From the NCBI GenBank assembly GCA_027579435.1, contig JANBPK010000038.1, positions 22,319-86,318 of the forward strand: DNA of 64,000 nt, in the 5' to 3' direction. Below are positions 37,761-48,220 of this stretch, one piece after another (positions within the stretch are counted from its first letter, which is position 1; the number at the start of each line of letters is the position of its first letter). Origin of the DNA: Candolleomyces eurysporus. Taxonomy: Eukaryota > Basidiomycota > Agaricomycetes > Agaricales > Psathyrellaceae. The notes under the pieces were generated by a model. It saw only the letters and a program-made list of their open reading frames with translations. It searched no databases and had not been told where the DNA came from. The translations under genes and the position numbers were made by a program.

Positions 37761-38570
37761 ATTTTCCAGGACCCCCGACAACCGCCTAGAATGCCACTTC
37801 CAAAACAGCCGAAATTTGGCAATTTTTATCCGACCGATTTGGGCAATTTTTATCCAAATTTTCGCCAGTGGCCTCTCAGACCCCCAGATTTTATCCAAAT
37901 TTCGGGAAGTGGCCTTTTTTACCTTTATTTTTCTTCCCGCTTCGCGGGAGGGCGTTATTTCGCGTTCTTTCAGCAGTATACATGTATTTAGCATCGTTTC
38001 TAGTAAGAGAAAAAAAAAAAAATACTGTAGTCGCCTCCTCACTGGCCTCCTCCCTCCAACACACCACCTTTCCCTTCAACTTGGTCAGCACTTGCACGAA
38101 TTGCTTGACGTTGGCGACGCTCAATTCGAGTTTTTAGTGAAACCTCAAGTCCTGCCCGACTGCTATGTCTTGATTAACAAGAGTCTATCGATGTTGGTAG
38201 ACTTTGTCATTTGGGATGATAGATAGGCGTCGGAACTGTTGCCAGATGGCGCGTCCTTGCCAGATAATGCCTATTATTTTCTATCAAGTATTGAATAGCT
38301 ACCGTCCAGTGCAGACAGCCGCTCTTCGCCGGGCGTGAAGGGGCGGCGGGACCGCCGCCCTGTATCGAAGGCCAACCAGTGGCCGAAATTTATCCAAACT
38401 GAGAACAGGCCTCCGCCAGGCAACCGGTTTTTATCCAGACTTTGGACACGGCATGTCCTCAATTTCGGGTGGTTTTTATCCGGATTGTGTGAAAGGGGTG
38501 GCCATTTTTGGCCAATTTTTATCCAACACTGCAGTGGCATTTTAGGTGGTTGTCGGGGGTCCTGGTAGCG
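37600..38570. mobile_element. Non-coding repeat element with inverted ends and TTTTATCC motifs
   Basis: The 35 bases from about 37768 (CCAGGACCCCCGACAACCGC...) recur as an inverted copy at about 38533-38567 (ending GGTTGTCGGGGGTCCTGG). Between them, seven same-strand copies of a motif close to TTTTTATCCAAA lie near 37825, 37848, 37890, 38387, 38426, 38470 and 38512. Immediately outside, TCCGGA motifs are also reiterated (37590-37760). No transposase frame is seen. The structure fits a non-autonomous element, but I cannot name its family. One end of the broken C2 gene lies directly beside it. Confidence 0.45.
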
Positions 38571-38627
38571 GGAATTGACCCTGTCGAGATCCGGTGTGCG
38601 TCTCTGCTCTCTTAGACACTCCATCGC

Positions 38628-39065
38628 TTGCAGGTCTCGCGTCGTCCAAGATCTCTCACCCCTGTTTTGAACGAAATTCGGCGCATCAAGAACGTCCCAA
38701 GCGCCCTCGACCTCGCGTTCAAAGCGCACGATAAAGGAGGTTCCGCCACTGATGTGGAAGTTCGTGATGAAAGCTGCTGGTTCAGGGATGTGCACCTGGG
38801 ATGGGATACCGAGTAACCCGCAGTGCAGCAGATCTTTGGGCAGTCTTGCGGTACGGAGTAGGATCCAAGCTGAGCATAGGATATCCAATGCTAGACTGGC
38901 GAGTATTGGGTACAGTGATGTTATGATCGATAATCGGACGGGAGGGGCAGTCGAGCAGTCAGTTTTGCTCAAGGCTGTTTTTTAGCGCAGGTCCGAGTTC
39001 CGAAGCCTTTTCTGCATTGCCCCCAGCAGAAGGAAGAGGAGGATAGGAGTGGATTAAACCTGGTC
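38628..39065 (+). pseudogene. Fragment of a C2-domain protein gene
   Basis: LNEIRRIKNVPSALDLAF followed by AHDKGGSATD matches WNEIWRVKNVPSTADLAV and VHDKDEGSATD of the gene at 59392. About 400 bp are then missing, and similarity resumes with VRSRIQAEHRISNARLASI against VRSGIQAGHRMLYARLASN. It ends after a degraded GGRGG-type stretch near 39060. Several frame changes and the deletion make it non-functional. Confidence 0.65.
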
Positions 39066-40389
39066 TGTACGCCCAGGGGCAGCTGACTGTTAGGGCTGGC
39101 AAAGATGCTGGTATCATTACGTATGTGCGTACCTTCTGACCCCCATTCTAATTGAGGATCTTTTGCTGACAACCGATTGGTTCAGTGGAATAGGTCGACC
39201 AGTGATCACGTCTTTATTGTCCGAGAAATTGCGCAAGCCCGTCGAGATTATTGGATCTGATGCTCGCCATTATGACTGTACGGCTTNCCCCCCCTGGCCA
39301 ACGAATTCGACAACGTGACTGATGGGGAAACGACAGACGAGTCCCTGAGCTTCCTCTTGTCATTCCTTGTTACGCCCCTGACACCAGGTGTAAGCATAAG
39401 CATCGCGTCTGTACATGTCCCTCCTGACACTACTTCACATACTCATAGACACTCGCTTCAGTCCGCATCTTGCATGCTGGTAAACGTTGCCGAAAGCTTT
39501 GTTGATGGTGCACGTGTGACATTGTCAATGGTTCATCCGCGTTCAAGCTCGCTCCTCTTGGTATCGTTGGGATGCTGCGGGTTCAGTTCTGACTGTTGAG
39601 TGTGTCTCGCTTGTTCGCTGGAATACTGATTTCCAACATTACGATTTACTCGATCCATGTTGCCGTCAACGAAGCCCGTTATTTTCCCATCAACATGGAA
39701 CGATTCATTATTAACTTGCTCGCTGTGAACGTGGCAAAAGTCGTCGTTCTCTGTTCCCGTTCGTTCCTATTGCTGCGCTTTGGATCAGTGCGCTGCGTCG
39801 TGCGTTTTGCCTCATCTCTTTTACTGAGATATGACCATTCAGTGACTCCTGTCCGGTTCAGTTCCGTCTGGGATAGGAGAGGGCCCCGGCGTATTCGATG
39901 CTCCCGCCTCATGATGTCAAGCATGGCATTTTCTCGTAGCCTGTCATTATTGCCTATGATTGCCTTTTCGCTTGCTGCTGTGGGTTTATGTTCTTTATTA
40001 TTCTCCCTCCCCATTTCTCCCGATATGACTCTGCTTCTGGTTCATGATCAGCTCAGACTTGCAACCACCGCGAGTGAAATTTGCAACGTTGTCTACCGTA
40101 GACGGTCCGCTGCTACCTTTCCGACGACGGGTTTGTATTTAGTCGATCACTCGCTCTTCAGCTTAAACGACCGACCTTTCTGGATCGGACGAGATTCGTG
40201 TTCTTCGCCGTCATGGGAAGGATGATCAGTGTTCTATTGCGTGAGTCCCTTCCATTCATTGTCCCGCCTCCTCGGACTACCTGAAGCTTGAAGGAATGAA
40301 TTAATGATGAATGACCTTGTCGCTTCATCAAGGTCACTGGGATCCTCCGCGTCATTGGCAGTAACAGACCTCTTCGCGTCCGACTATCT
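39066..40389. other. Uncertain region with a weak hydrophobic open frame
   Basis: After the C2 fragment, a short protein-like stretch (GIGRPVITSLLSEKLRKPV, near 39186-39260) is followed by an N in a C-run (39287). A 209-codon open frame at 39596-40225 has hydrophobic segments but begins with TTG, has no recognisable motif and faces open frames on the other strand. I do not call a gene here. Confidence 0.3.
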
Positions 40390-40594
40390 TGGTAATTCCG
40401 ATTCGGAAGGCGAGTGAGTAGATCAGAAGGTATTCCGGATGTCTATACTCAATGGTATTCTGGTGAGATGCTCGGATCATGAGGCAAGTGTAACAGTTAC
40501 GTTGCGGGAAGGTGAGTTTCTTATTGTTATCAAATAGATTACAGCATGGTGTCATTGAGACGGGCCTTAGCTGTAAAAGGATGCATGGGTTGCA

Positions 40595-40600
40595 TATAAA
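40595..40600 (+). promoter_or_regulatory. TATA box of gene F1
   Basis: TATAAA lies 101 bp upstream of the F1 start within GCATATAAATGG. The inverted F4 copy has the related CATATATGGG at the matching place (about 50564-50573). Confidence 0.5.
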
Positions 40601-40700
40601 TGGCCTCAGCAAACCCAGGGTGCTTCAGCGCCCCTTTACTCGACAGCGCAAACCTCCCCCTTGTTCAACTATACCCTACCACCCCAAGCTCACTTCAAAT

Positions 40701-41309
40701 ATGCTCGACTACAAAGGGTACAACGACCTCCTAACGATCAAGGAGGCTGACGACGCTCTTACCGATCGCGAGGAATGGTTCAAGAGAGTCGCACCATTGC
40801 TGTCACGAGAAGAACTCCGAGATAAATTCAATCTTTGCCTCGTTCACAAGCACGTCGTCCTGCAACCGGGCGAACGGATGGTCGCCACCGGACTTGTCAC
40901 GCAGCCGGAGACAGTCCATTACCCCACGCCCAGCGACATCATTCCCAGCTCCTGGACCGCGACAGGGGTCCCTTTTGAGTGGAAACGTGTCAACTCTCCT
41001 AAAGAGATTATTCCTCCCCCACCGGCAGAAGTCTTCCGAGAGTTCTCGGAGATTGTAGGAGATGGAAGCGTTCTAGGATTATCCTTGGCGCAGGACCCTG
41101 TCCCTGAAGGGCAGATTTGGTGCGAACGCGTAGACTATGGTCAACGACAGCACATCCTTGAGATGAAACCTGTTGATGGGCCTTGGGGTGACGAGGACAC
41201 GAACCACCAGACCTCCTGGGCGCTCGAGCCTTCGACCGGTGAAGGAGAGCCAACCCTCGCTCTGAAATTGTCTTGCATATGCACCAAACACCTAGGTTAC
41301 GCAGACTAG
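40701..41309 (+). CDS. Family-F conserved hypothetical protein F1
   Basis: A single-exon frame of 202 residues from ATG 40701 (MLDYKGYNDLLTIKEAD). I do not recognise a named family. Hallmarks shared by all open copies in this window: FNLCLVHKH, GERMVATGLVTQPE, DIIPSSWTATGVPFEWKRV, EIIPPPPAEV, GSVLGLSLAQ and a late C-x-C (SCICTKH). No signal peptide or membrane segment; acidic and soluble-looking. The conserved His pair in the LVHKH motif and the terminal Cys pair could be catalytic or metal-binding, but this is a guess. Codon-level similarity to F4 is very high, with a shared promoter, so the two arose by recent inverted duplication. Confidence 0.75.
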   Translation: MLDYKGYNDLLTIKEADDALTDREEWFKRVAPLLSREELRDKFNLCLVHKHVVLQPGERMVATGLVTQPETVHYPTPSDIIPSSWTATGVPFEWKRVNSPKEIIPPPPAEVFREFSEIVGDGSVLGLSLAQDPVPEGQIWCERVDYGQRQHILEMKPVDGPWGDEDTNHQTSWALEPSTGEGEPTLALKLSCICTKHLGYAD

Positions 41310-41621
41310 CTTCTTTGTCGTATTCTTCTGTTGATTATTCAATATGAAACCGCGTCTGGCACGTTACATACCTAGCCATATTTCCCCTTCCTCCTTCCTT
41401 ACGTGCTAGGGTAGCATATCAGATATGTACAGACGTTGTTGAGGTCAAAAGGCGGACAAAGTGATATCTGGTCTCTCGTTTTCGTTTTAGCTGGAATATG
41501 ACTCCTCTGAATACTATGACGACGATGATTTCCTTCAGGTTTTTACGGGTCTCTACTGTTTCAAAGTACTCGGAGAGTAGGCATGCATATCGATGTGTAA
41601 TTCAAATTCTACATCATTAAT

Positions 41622-42765
41622 TCATATGGGCAGCGACACGGCGGTAACTACTAAGGCTAAAGAGAAAGCCAGAGTATCGACAGCCCAAAGCCAGGGTCCA
41701 GATTGCCTGCCAGTCGGCGCAGATGACATCTGCACATCTGAGTACATCTGAAGCGCAAAGGAATCAAACTGGACACTTAGATCACTCGCATCTGTGCCCG
41801 GAAACTTACCAACAGCGCCTATATACACCAAAGACAGTGTGGGTCTCACGGCTTTCGTAGCCAATAGGTACGACCCTCACTGGTGGGAATTGACGGACGT
41901 GATAACAATTGGGATTCAAGCTGTCTTCGGAATGGTCGAAGCATTAGTGGTGTATGTGTGACGTTGGTCGTGTTGGATACAAAGGACCTTGAGATGTGCG
42001 TCGTCGATGAGCTTCAACAAATTCTACAATGAATTTAACAAATCTTACCGGTGGAATTGAAGTATATAGTGGCGTTGAGTATATTTATAACAAGCCTAAA
42101 TGGGCTGAGCGCTCCTCCACGAGCCGAATTCCGGTCAGTTTCTCCAAGCGAAGCTGTGGTCCATGGATTGCAAATTGAAGTGAATAGAATCTGAGCAGTT
42201 ATCTGATGGCACAGGCGCAGGAATGGCTGTGAGCGAAGGTGTGGCGGTAACTGACGTGGAGGTCGGATACGCTGCGGTGGTGCCGCCATACGGGTTAATG
42301 CAGTACACCTTTTTCGTCGCAGTTGAGTAGTGACAGCTCATGCCCAATGCTGTATTTGATGTTCGTATTGAATTGTCTTCGCAGTCTTTAGGTGTAGCTT
42401 GGAGGACTCGCGACAGCACGAACCTGGGATCCCGATAGTATCGCAACTGACTTTGGAAATTTGTTTTGCGATCCTGACAGATTGGAATCCCCCGTCGGGA
42501 GTTACAATTCCACCTTCAATACCCAGACGGTGTCTTCATCACGAATGGACATACAGTGATTTTTCCGGCAATACAGCTCACTTTTGAGGCCATTTAGAAG
42601 AGAAAGAGGATCCACGGTAAATTCTGTCCCGAGAACAATTTGCTGCAGCCTGGAGAGAGGGTCAATTACTACAACCGTCCGAATTGACGGCCTGCTCACT
42701 GTTGCGCCTGACTGTGCGAATTTAAGTGCTATGACCATACGAATGAGTATTGATTCAGAGAGCAT
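41622..42765 (-). pseudogene. Decayed copy X1 of the secreted Cys-rich protein gene
   Basis: Aligned with the intact X2 gene (52483-53810). It keeps a signal-peptide-like start (MLSESILIRMVIALKFAQ) and pieces such as GMSCHYSTATKKVYCINPYG and YIGAVGKFPGTDASDLSVQ. Lesions: about 130 bp missing around the third exon, a 5-nt deletion in the PAPVPSD stretch that shifts frame, and a loss of about 60 bp after NSTG. Three cysteines of the N-terminal exon have become Arg, Lys and Trp. It cannot make the X protein. Confidence 0.7.
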
Positions 42766-43869
42766 TGTACGTTTGCACTTGAAGTGCGCTGTCAGCAGCG
42801 GTGGTCTCTCTGTGAGCCCACACCACTTAAAGGCTCACCTCCTCCCGCTGTGAAGACTGGTAACGCCTGATTCGGTCCGGTATAGTAATCGCTTCTCTAT
42901 GGCGATAAATGCAGTGCAAAGAGAAGACACCGTTATCTTTCCCCATTACAACTTTGATAGCAGAAAGCCTGAAAGTCAAATAGCTACCGGTGCACCAATA
43001 CCGTTCGCCAGGGGTGAAAGGTTTGATTTCCAGTAGACTTTGCCATATTCGGGGGATCATTTACAGGTTTCGGGGTCCCATAAGAAGAACTGGCACTCCG
43101 TGGTACAGAATTTTCCAGGCTTTTGGTACTCTCCCTTACGTTACTTTCCGTACCTGCCCTGACCCGCCTGCCAAGATTAAGCGCCGCGCGATTGTGGCTA
43201 TTTCCTCTACTCTTTATCTTAAGGGATGCGACTCTAATGAGGCTTGTACATTCATACAGCGATCAACAAGATACGTGGTAATTAGAGTTATAGCGTGCCC
43301 CGTCAGCTATGAGGAGAGCATCTTGGTCAGAAATCACGTTGCACGCAACGGCACGACTAAAGTTATGCTAGACACATTTCTTTGAGTGTTCTAAACATTT
43401 CGTATCATCCCAGCACCACACTCGGTTCCATCCTTCACAATTATTTCTTGCTCTGGCGACGGGAGACTCAGTCAAAGCTCGGGAAAGAACAGACCTCAGC
43501 TCGAGGGCGGAGGGACGGCGAGCTAGTTCTCTTGATGTGCCCCTACTGTTCGAACTCACGATGCGCCCGGGGCCTTGCCGAAGCTAATAAATTGAGGTCA
43601 CACGCGTGACAGAAGGACCCCATCAGCTAAAAATCGAGGGTCCGACTTGGAAAGCAGCCCGAAGCTGGCCTAAAGAGAAAGGGGCCACTATCCATTCCTG
43701 TTATATATCCTAATAAAAGCTCTAATATTAAAAGCCGAAGACCGACATATGAAGCATTTCAGGGGGAAGTTTCCAATGGTTCCACCTGGGGCAAACTACA
43801 CAAGAGGCCATGACAGTTCTGGTGCCGTCACTCTCTGGCCTCCAATTTGTCTCAAATAAGAGTGAACTC
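42766..43869. other. Intergenic with a 600-bp segment absent from block 2
   Basis: Bases 42766-43060 and 43660-43870 align with 53811-54150 of block 2. Bases 43060-43660 have no counterpart there. That insert contains a 131-codon frame (42990-43385) without recognisable motif. I see no terminal repeats or target-site duplication that I would trust. Confidence 0.45.
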
Positions 43870-44334
43870 GTATAGGTTGCTGGATCCTACCAGACTAACT
43901 TCTTTCTTAATTCAGGACGTGTGGCCGTCGTCTCCCAATAGACGTGACCCTTGGGCAGGTAATCTCCCTCTAAGCGGTATATGGGCTTGCTTGCTAACAC
44001 AGTCTTGCACTCTGAGTTGTCCTCGCGAGACTCAAATGCCTCCCCGCATGCTAGCCGCTCCTGATTGGAGCTTTGTGCCGTTTCTATGATATGTTGTGCA
44101 GCGCTCTGCTATGACAACGGGGTTGTTGGGGATGGCAAGCTGAGAAGCCCATGCCACACCATCCTTCACCCTGATTGAAGTGATGATGAACGAGCGGACC
44201 TCGGAACTTCCCCTGTGTCCTTCTCTCGCAGAGAGCGGCACTAGCTTGGATAAGACTTTCTTGTGTTTGACAAATGCGGAGTCTGCATTGAGATCAAGGA
44301 AAACAATTTTAGAGTCAAAAGTGGATGTTGTCAT
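43870..44334 (-). pseudogene. Family-F relic on the minus strand, block 1
   Basis: Reading the minus strand in changing frames recovers family-F motifs: a lead-in SAFVKHKKVLSKLVPLSAR (family: WFKRVAPLLSR), LVHHHFNQGEGW (family: LVHRHFNLQPGERM) and YLPKGHVYWETTATRPEL (family: PLPEGQIWCEHSNYDLRQ). Frame changes and a stop separate the pieces. A matching relic is at 54340-54730. These are more diverged from F1-F5 than those are from each other, so an older duplication. Confidence 0.55.
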
Positions 44335-44860
44335 TTGTGGCGTAAACTAGGGGATAGGACGATAAGTGAAGGGCAGAGGGTTCGCCCAAGTAACCACCTT
44401 ATACACATTATTCATGTGAGCTGCCACATACTTGTGGGCGCCAAAACCTGACATCTAATTCAGGAAGCAACCTGCGGCCGACAATTCAGAAGGATGCTCT
44501 CGACGTCACTTCCAATTTCTCAAATGGTAGGTAGGCGGAGTGTCAGCACCAGGTCCTGTGTTATTGCTCAAGAAAGGTGCCGAAGTGGCCGAATTGGGCG
44601 GTATCACTTTGGCCAATGAGTGGCTCCGAGTTGACAAGGACGTGTTCGACGGTGGCGTTCGTTCGATGTCAGAAACCAACTTTCCGTTCTGGACTAAAAA
44701 TGAAGAGCAGGAGCTTATGTGCCCAGATTTGTCTATATTGAGCGATGTAGGCAACTATGAGTTTGGACGTTGCTGTAAAGGCTGATGGTATGTATTTTAA
44801 AAACTGCATCTCTTTTGATCCACGTTGAACCTGCAACTCAGAATTGGCTTCGATTCAACC
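44335..44860. promoter_or_regulatory. Upstream region of Y1, conserved in block 2
   Basis: This stretch aligns with 54731-55326. Frames on both strands are short and differ between the two blocks, so it is probably non-coding promoter and relic sequence. Confidence 0.4.
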
Positions 44861-46695
44861 ATGTTGCCTCTCGCGTCACACTTTGACTCTTTCACGGCAG
44901 CGCTCGGCTTCCCTCCGGATCCAGCAGAGGACAGTCCTCGATGGCGGATGCGACGTTTTCTCACATTGTCAACGGTCCTTGTCCTGGGATGCTCAACGGT
45001 CTTCATTGGGGCAGCGTCCTTAATGAAAATAAAAGAGACTACTGGTTATGCACCTCTCGTGTCGGCCCCAAGAAGACTTTTCTCCAAAGATGTACGTCTG
45101 AGCACCTATTTCGATCGTTTTCAAATAACGGCCGATTTTCCAGGTTGTTTTATTTGCGCAACCGGTCTCTGTAGACCCCGAAAGCCGCACAATCATTATC
45201 GACTGGTATCCACGCCTGACTCTCGCAAATTCTCAGTCTTGCTCTGAATATCTCACAAATCCAATGATCCGGGAGTTCCATGTTCCACCGTAATCTCTCT
45301 GCACCACTCTGCCTTTGCAATTGTTGATTTGGCCGTAGCGTCTTGCTCGATATCTCTAGTGTGGGATGGAGCCACACACCCTCATCGGAGCCGCTCTTTA
45401 CGATTAATCAAACCGCCCAGTGTATGGGCGGCGTACCTATTTCTTATACTTCGTTCCGAACTGTGACCAAGCTCCATGCGTCCACGCGACTGATCGAATC
45501 ACAAAACACTCAGCTCTCAAGTCTACAAAGTTACCCTTTTGACAAGTAGGCGAGTAGTGCATTGAGTCTGGCATGCATACTCAATACATTTGTAGATATG
45601 TCGCTCCGTTGTCCATATATGTTAGGGATCCAATAACGGGAAGACAGGAAGCTCCTTTCATCCCACAATTTATTGGAGTTGTGGTGTGAGTTAATCTTTT
45701 TTGCGATAATACGGCTGATACCCCACCCCTAACGAGATTGGAAAACTAGAAACTTTGAGATCTCATTGGTGCGAAGCATTTCCAAGTCCAACACCAATGG
45801 GAACTACCAGCTTTTGGTGGAATTTACCATCCAGCGCTCCAGGGCTGTTCAAGGATTTGTCGTGGCTACGGCCATTACTAACTGTATGCTCGTTCTCCTC
45901 GCTTGCTGAACTTTGTCGCCTACAATTTTACAAACCCATTCGACTCTTAGGGCTTGTGGCGACAGCCTTCCTCGTGATCGTCGCGGCAGCGTTGGTCTAC
46001 TCTCACCATCAAATATATGCTGAAATGTTTGTCGTTCCGGTGGGAGCCTTGTTCGCATTCACTAGCGTCCGAGTCAATCTACCGGGTGCTCCTGACGGAT
46101 TCGGTAAGTTGATACGGCTGGTCGCCATAATCCATGCTGCTTACCTTCGTTGGATTTCGAGGGACGACTCTTGGTAAGCAGGTGTTCTCTCGCTAATGTT
46201 TCGCTTATTTGATTGACCCCCAAATCTAGATATGTTCTCTATTCTTCCTGGTCTTATCGTTATGTCACTTTGTGTAAGCAAGGCTTTGAGCCCAAGTTCC
46301 GTGGCCATGGGCGCTAATCCAAGCGTATCAGAGTTTCGCCTTGCTTCTCATTGTTCTATATCGGAGAATATCACAGATAGCCGGCTCCAATCGTAGGCCA
46401 ATTTTGCCATGAACGAGACGCGACGTCAACTAAAGCACCCATATCTTGTAGGTCCGTCTATGAAGCCGGAGGCAGAACAGGAGGACCCATGCTGGACCAC
46501 CTTGGACGTGCCGACACCCGGATTAGCGATTCATCGTGCTTCTGCCAGATCAGTTGGGGCAGACGAGTAAGTCAGATGCTCCCGGCGTGGGTGCTTGATA
46601 CCTGAGGAGGCTTCCTGTTGTCTTATCGGACCATTTTATCTAGATTAGGGCGCCAATCGATTGATGGAATGAGCCTCGCGGAAGATGATCTCTGA
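44861..46695 (+). CDS. Y1, DUF4436-like multi-pass membrane protein
   Basis: Ten exons in the same pattern as Y2. ATG 44861 starts MLPLASHFDSFTAALGFPP; a first membrane helix follows (RRFLTLSTVLVLGCSTVFIG). The extracytosolic part reads VVLFAQPVSVDPESRTIIID, then SYPFDK joined to YVAPLSIYVRD through a 50-nt intron with donor GTAGGC. Three more spans follow: WLVATAFLVIVAAALVYSH, EMFVVPVGALFAFTSV, and MFSILPGLIVMSLC joined to SFALLLIVLYRR. The motif YPFDKY followed by VPVGALFAFTSVRVNLPGAP near the C-terminus is what makes me compare it with DUF4436. A cytosolic tail (RPSMKPEAEQED) ends ELGRQSIDGMSLAEDDL at TGA 46693-46695. Function unknown. A family-F copy follows downstream. Confidence 0.65.
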
Positions 46696-46839
46696 ATTGG
46701 AACGTACCTGCTGACACGCTGTTCAATGGGAAGGGGGATGTACACATTATATGCATCGGTAGATAAGGCAATCTATGAAACACACTGTGGCTGAACCTCC
46801 CTACATCGATCTGCTATAGAGCTTTTGCAAGCTGCTTCT

Positions 46840-47334
46840 TGTGTAGACGTACCCTCCTTCCTCCACTTCGAAGCTGCTTAATCATAGCAATTATAGCTTC
46901 ACTAATATCACTGAGGTCATTAAACACTTTAACAATAATTGCTAGCGCTAGAAACCCGCGCTGTTGCTGGGACGAGCCGAGTTCCGAGAAAAACTATTTG
47001 TCCACCGGCATTTCATCCTGCAACCGGTGAACGGATGGTCACGACCGACTCGTCACCCAGCCGGAAAGCTTCCAGATATCTTTCCCAGTTTATGAGCCAC
47101 AGCTAGCTGGGACTCCCTTTGAGTGGAAACGCCTCAAGGCTTCAGGCTGAGGCAATTATTACCCCACCTCCCGCTGAGCTGAACCGGGAGTTGTTGGACA
47201 TCGTAGGTGAAGGCGGCGTTTTGGGATCATCCCTGGGGCAAGAGCCTCTTCAGGAAGGGCAGGTCTGCTCCGAACTCCTAAAAAACCACTCAGGAAGGCA
47301 CTTCATTGAGATAGAACCTGCAGAAGGGCCTTGA
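46840..47334 (+). pseudogene. Family-F pseudogene F2, with RIP-like substitutions
   Basis: Recognisable parts: a CCACCGGCATTTCATCCTGC stretch equal to the HRHFILQ region of F3, GERMV, SGNASRL in a shifted frame, IITPPPAELNRELLDIVGEG and GQEPLQEGQV near the end. The first 170 bases, matching the F3 start, are full of C-to-T and G-to-A changes (for example CTCGAC to CTTAAT), the start codon is gone, and several frameshifts follow. It sits 145 bp after Y1, as F5 sits after Y2. Confidence 0.75.
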
Positions 47335-47579
47335 GTTGACTCGGGTTCGAATATCTCCTGGAAGGTCAAATGTTCGAGCATGCATGTTTGGCGCCATCCG
47401 TTTTGGGATGAGCGGCTTGTTCGGCCCTCGGCAAGTCGGCCACCCTCGGCACTTTCTCCTCGAATCCAACTTCCGCCATTGTTGCGAGTGGCTTAAGCGG
47501 GCAGACTCCCAGCCTTCTGGAATAAAGTCATGCGCTACCAGTCTCTCCACCGTTTTGTTTGACCTGAGCCCCTAAATCC

Positions 47580-48030
47580 ACATATGTTCTACATTCTTGT
47601 CCTTATCGTTGTGTCGCTTTGTGTAAGCATCCCAAGCTCCGCGGCAGTGGGCGCTAATTCAAGTGTATCAGGGTTTCGCCTCGCTTCTCATCGTTCTATA
47701 TCGGAGAATATCACAGATACTCGGTTCCAATCGTAGATCATCTTTCCCATGAACGAGACGCGACCACAACTAGAGCATACGTATTTGGTAGGCTCATCTA
47801 TGAAGCCGGAGGCAAAGGAGGACCCATGTTCGACCACATTGGACGTGACTGCTACCGCGACACCCCAATTAACCATTCATCATGCTTCTACCACGACAGT
47901 TGGGGCAAAAAAGTAAGTCAGGTGCTCCCGGCGTGGGTGCTTGATACCTGCGGAGGCTCCTGTCGTCCTATCGGATAATTCTATCCTATCGATTCGGGCC
48001 CAAATCAATTGATGAAAAGAAACTCGCGAA
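47580..48030 (+). pseudogene. 3' remnant of a Y gene
   Basis: Only the last exons are present: MFYILVLIVVSLC, then GFASLLIVLYRRISQILGSN after the intron ending TATCAG, then SMKPEAKEDPCSTTLDVTA, and GPNQLMKRNSRR after the last intron. Splice sites match those of Y1 and Y2. No upstream exons exist, because F2 lies directly before it. It shows that Y plus F was copied as a unit of about 1.35 kb. Confidence 0.7.
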
Positions 48031-48220
48031 GATGATTTTTGAATTGGACTGCACCTGCTGACGCACTGCTCAATTGGAAAGGGGGCAAAGCACATTTCAC
48101 GTATTCGTAGATAAGAGATTGATAGAACCAACAGTGGCTCGACCTCCCTGCCTTGAGCTGTCTCAAAGCCCTGCGAGGTTACTTCTTGTCCAGCCGTACC
48201 CTACCTCCTCCACTCTGAAA

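Larger units (their letters stand above)
40390..41330 (+). repeat. Arm of a 0.93-kb inverted repeat carrying family-F gene F1
   Basis: Matches the reverse complement of 49820-50750 from about 300 bp upstream of the start codon to just beyond the stop. Shared promoter islands include CTTGGTAATTCCGATTC near 40388, GATCATGAGG near 40476 and CTCACTTCAAAT directly before ATG. Confidence 0.8.

Noticed and set aside
38274..38972. 232-codon minus-strand frame
   Set aside because: It runs across the TTTTATCC repeat and the antisense of the C2 fragment, with no motif of its own.
39596..40225. 209-codon hydrophobic frame
   Set aside because: Starts at TTG, lacks recognisable motifs, and composition alone can explain it; kept only as an uncertain region.
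43490..43600. tRNA-like GTTCGAAC sequence
   Set aside because: The T-loop-like stretch has no complementary stem and no acceptor or anticodon arms can be folded around it on either strand.
44506..44785. Overlapping frames of about 80 codons on both strands upstream of Y1
   Set aside because: The matching sequence in block 2 does not keep either frame, so coding function is unlikely.
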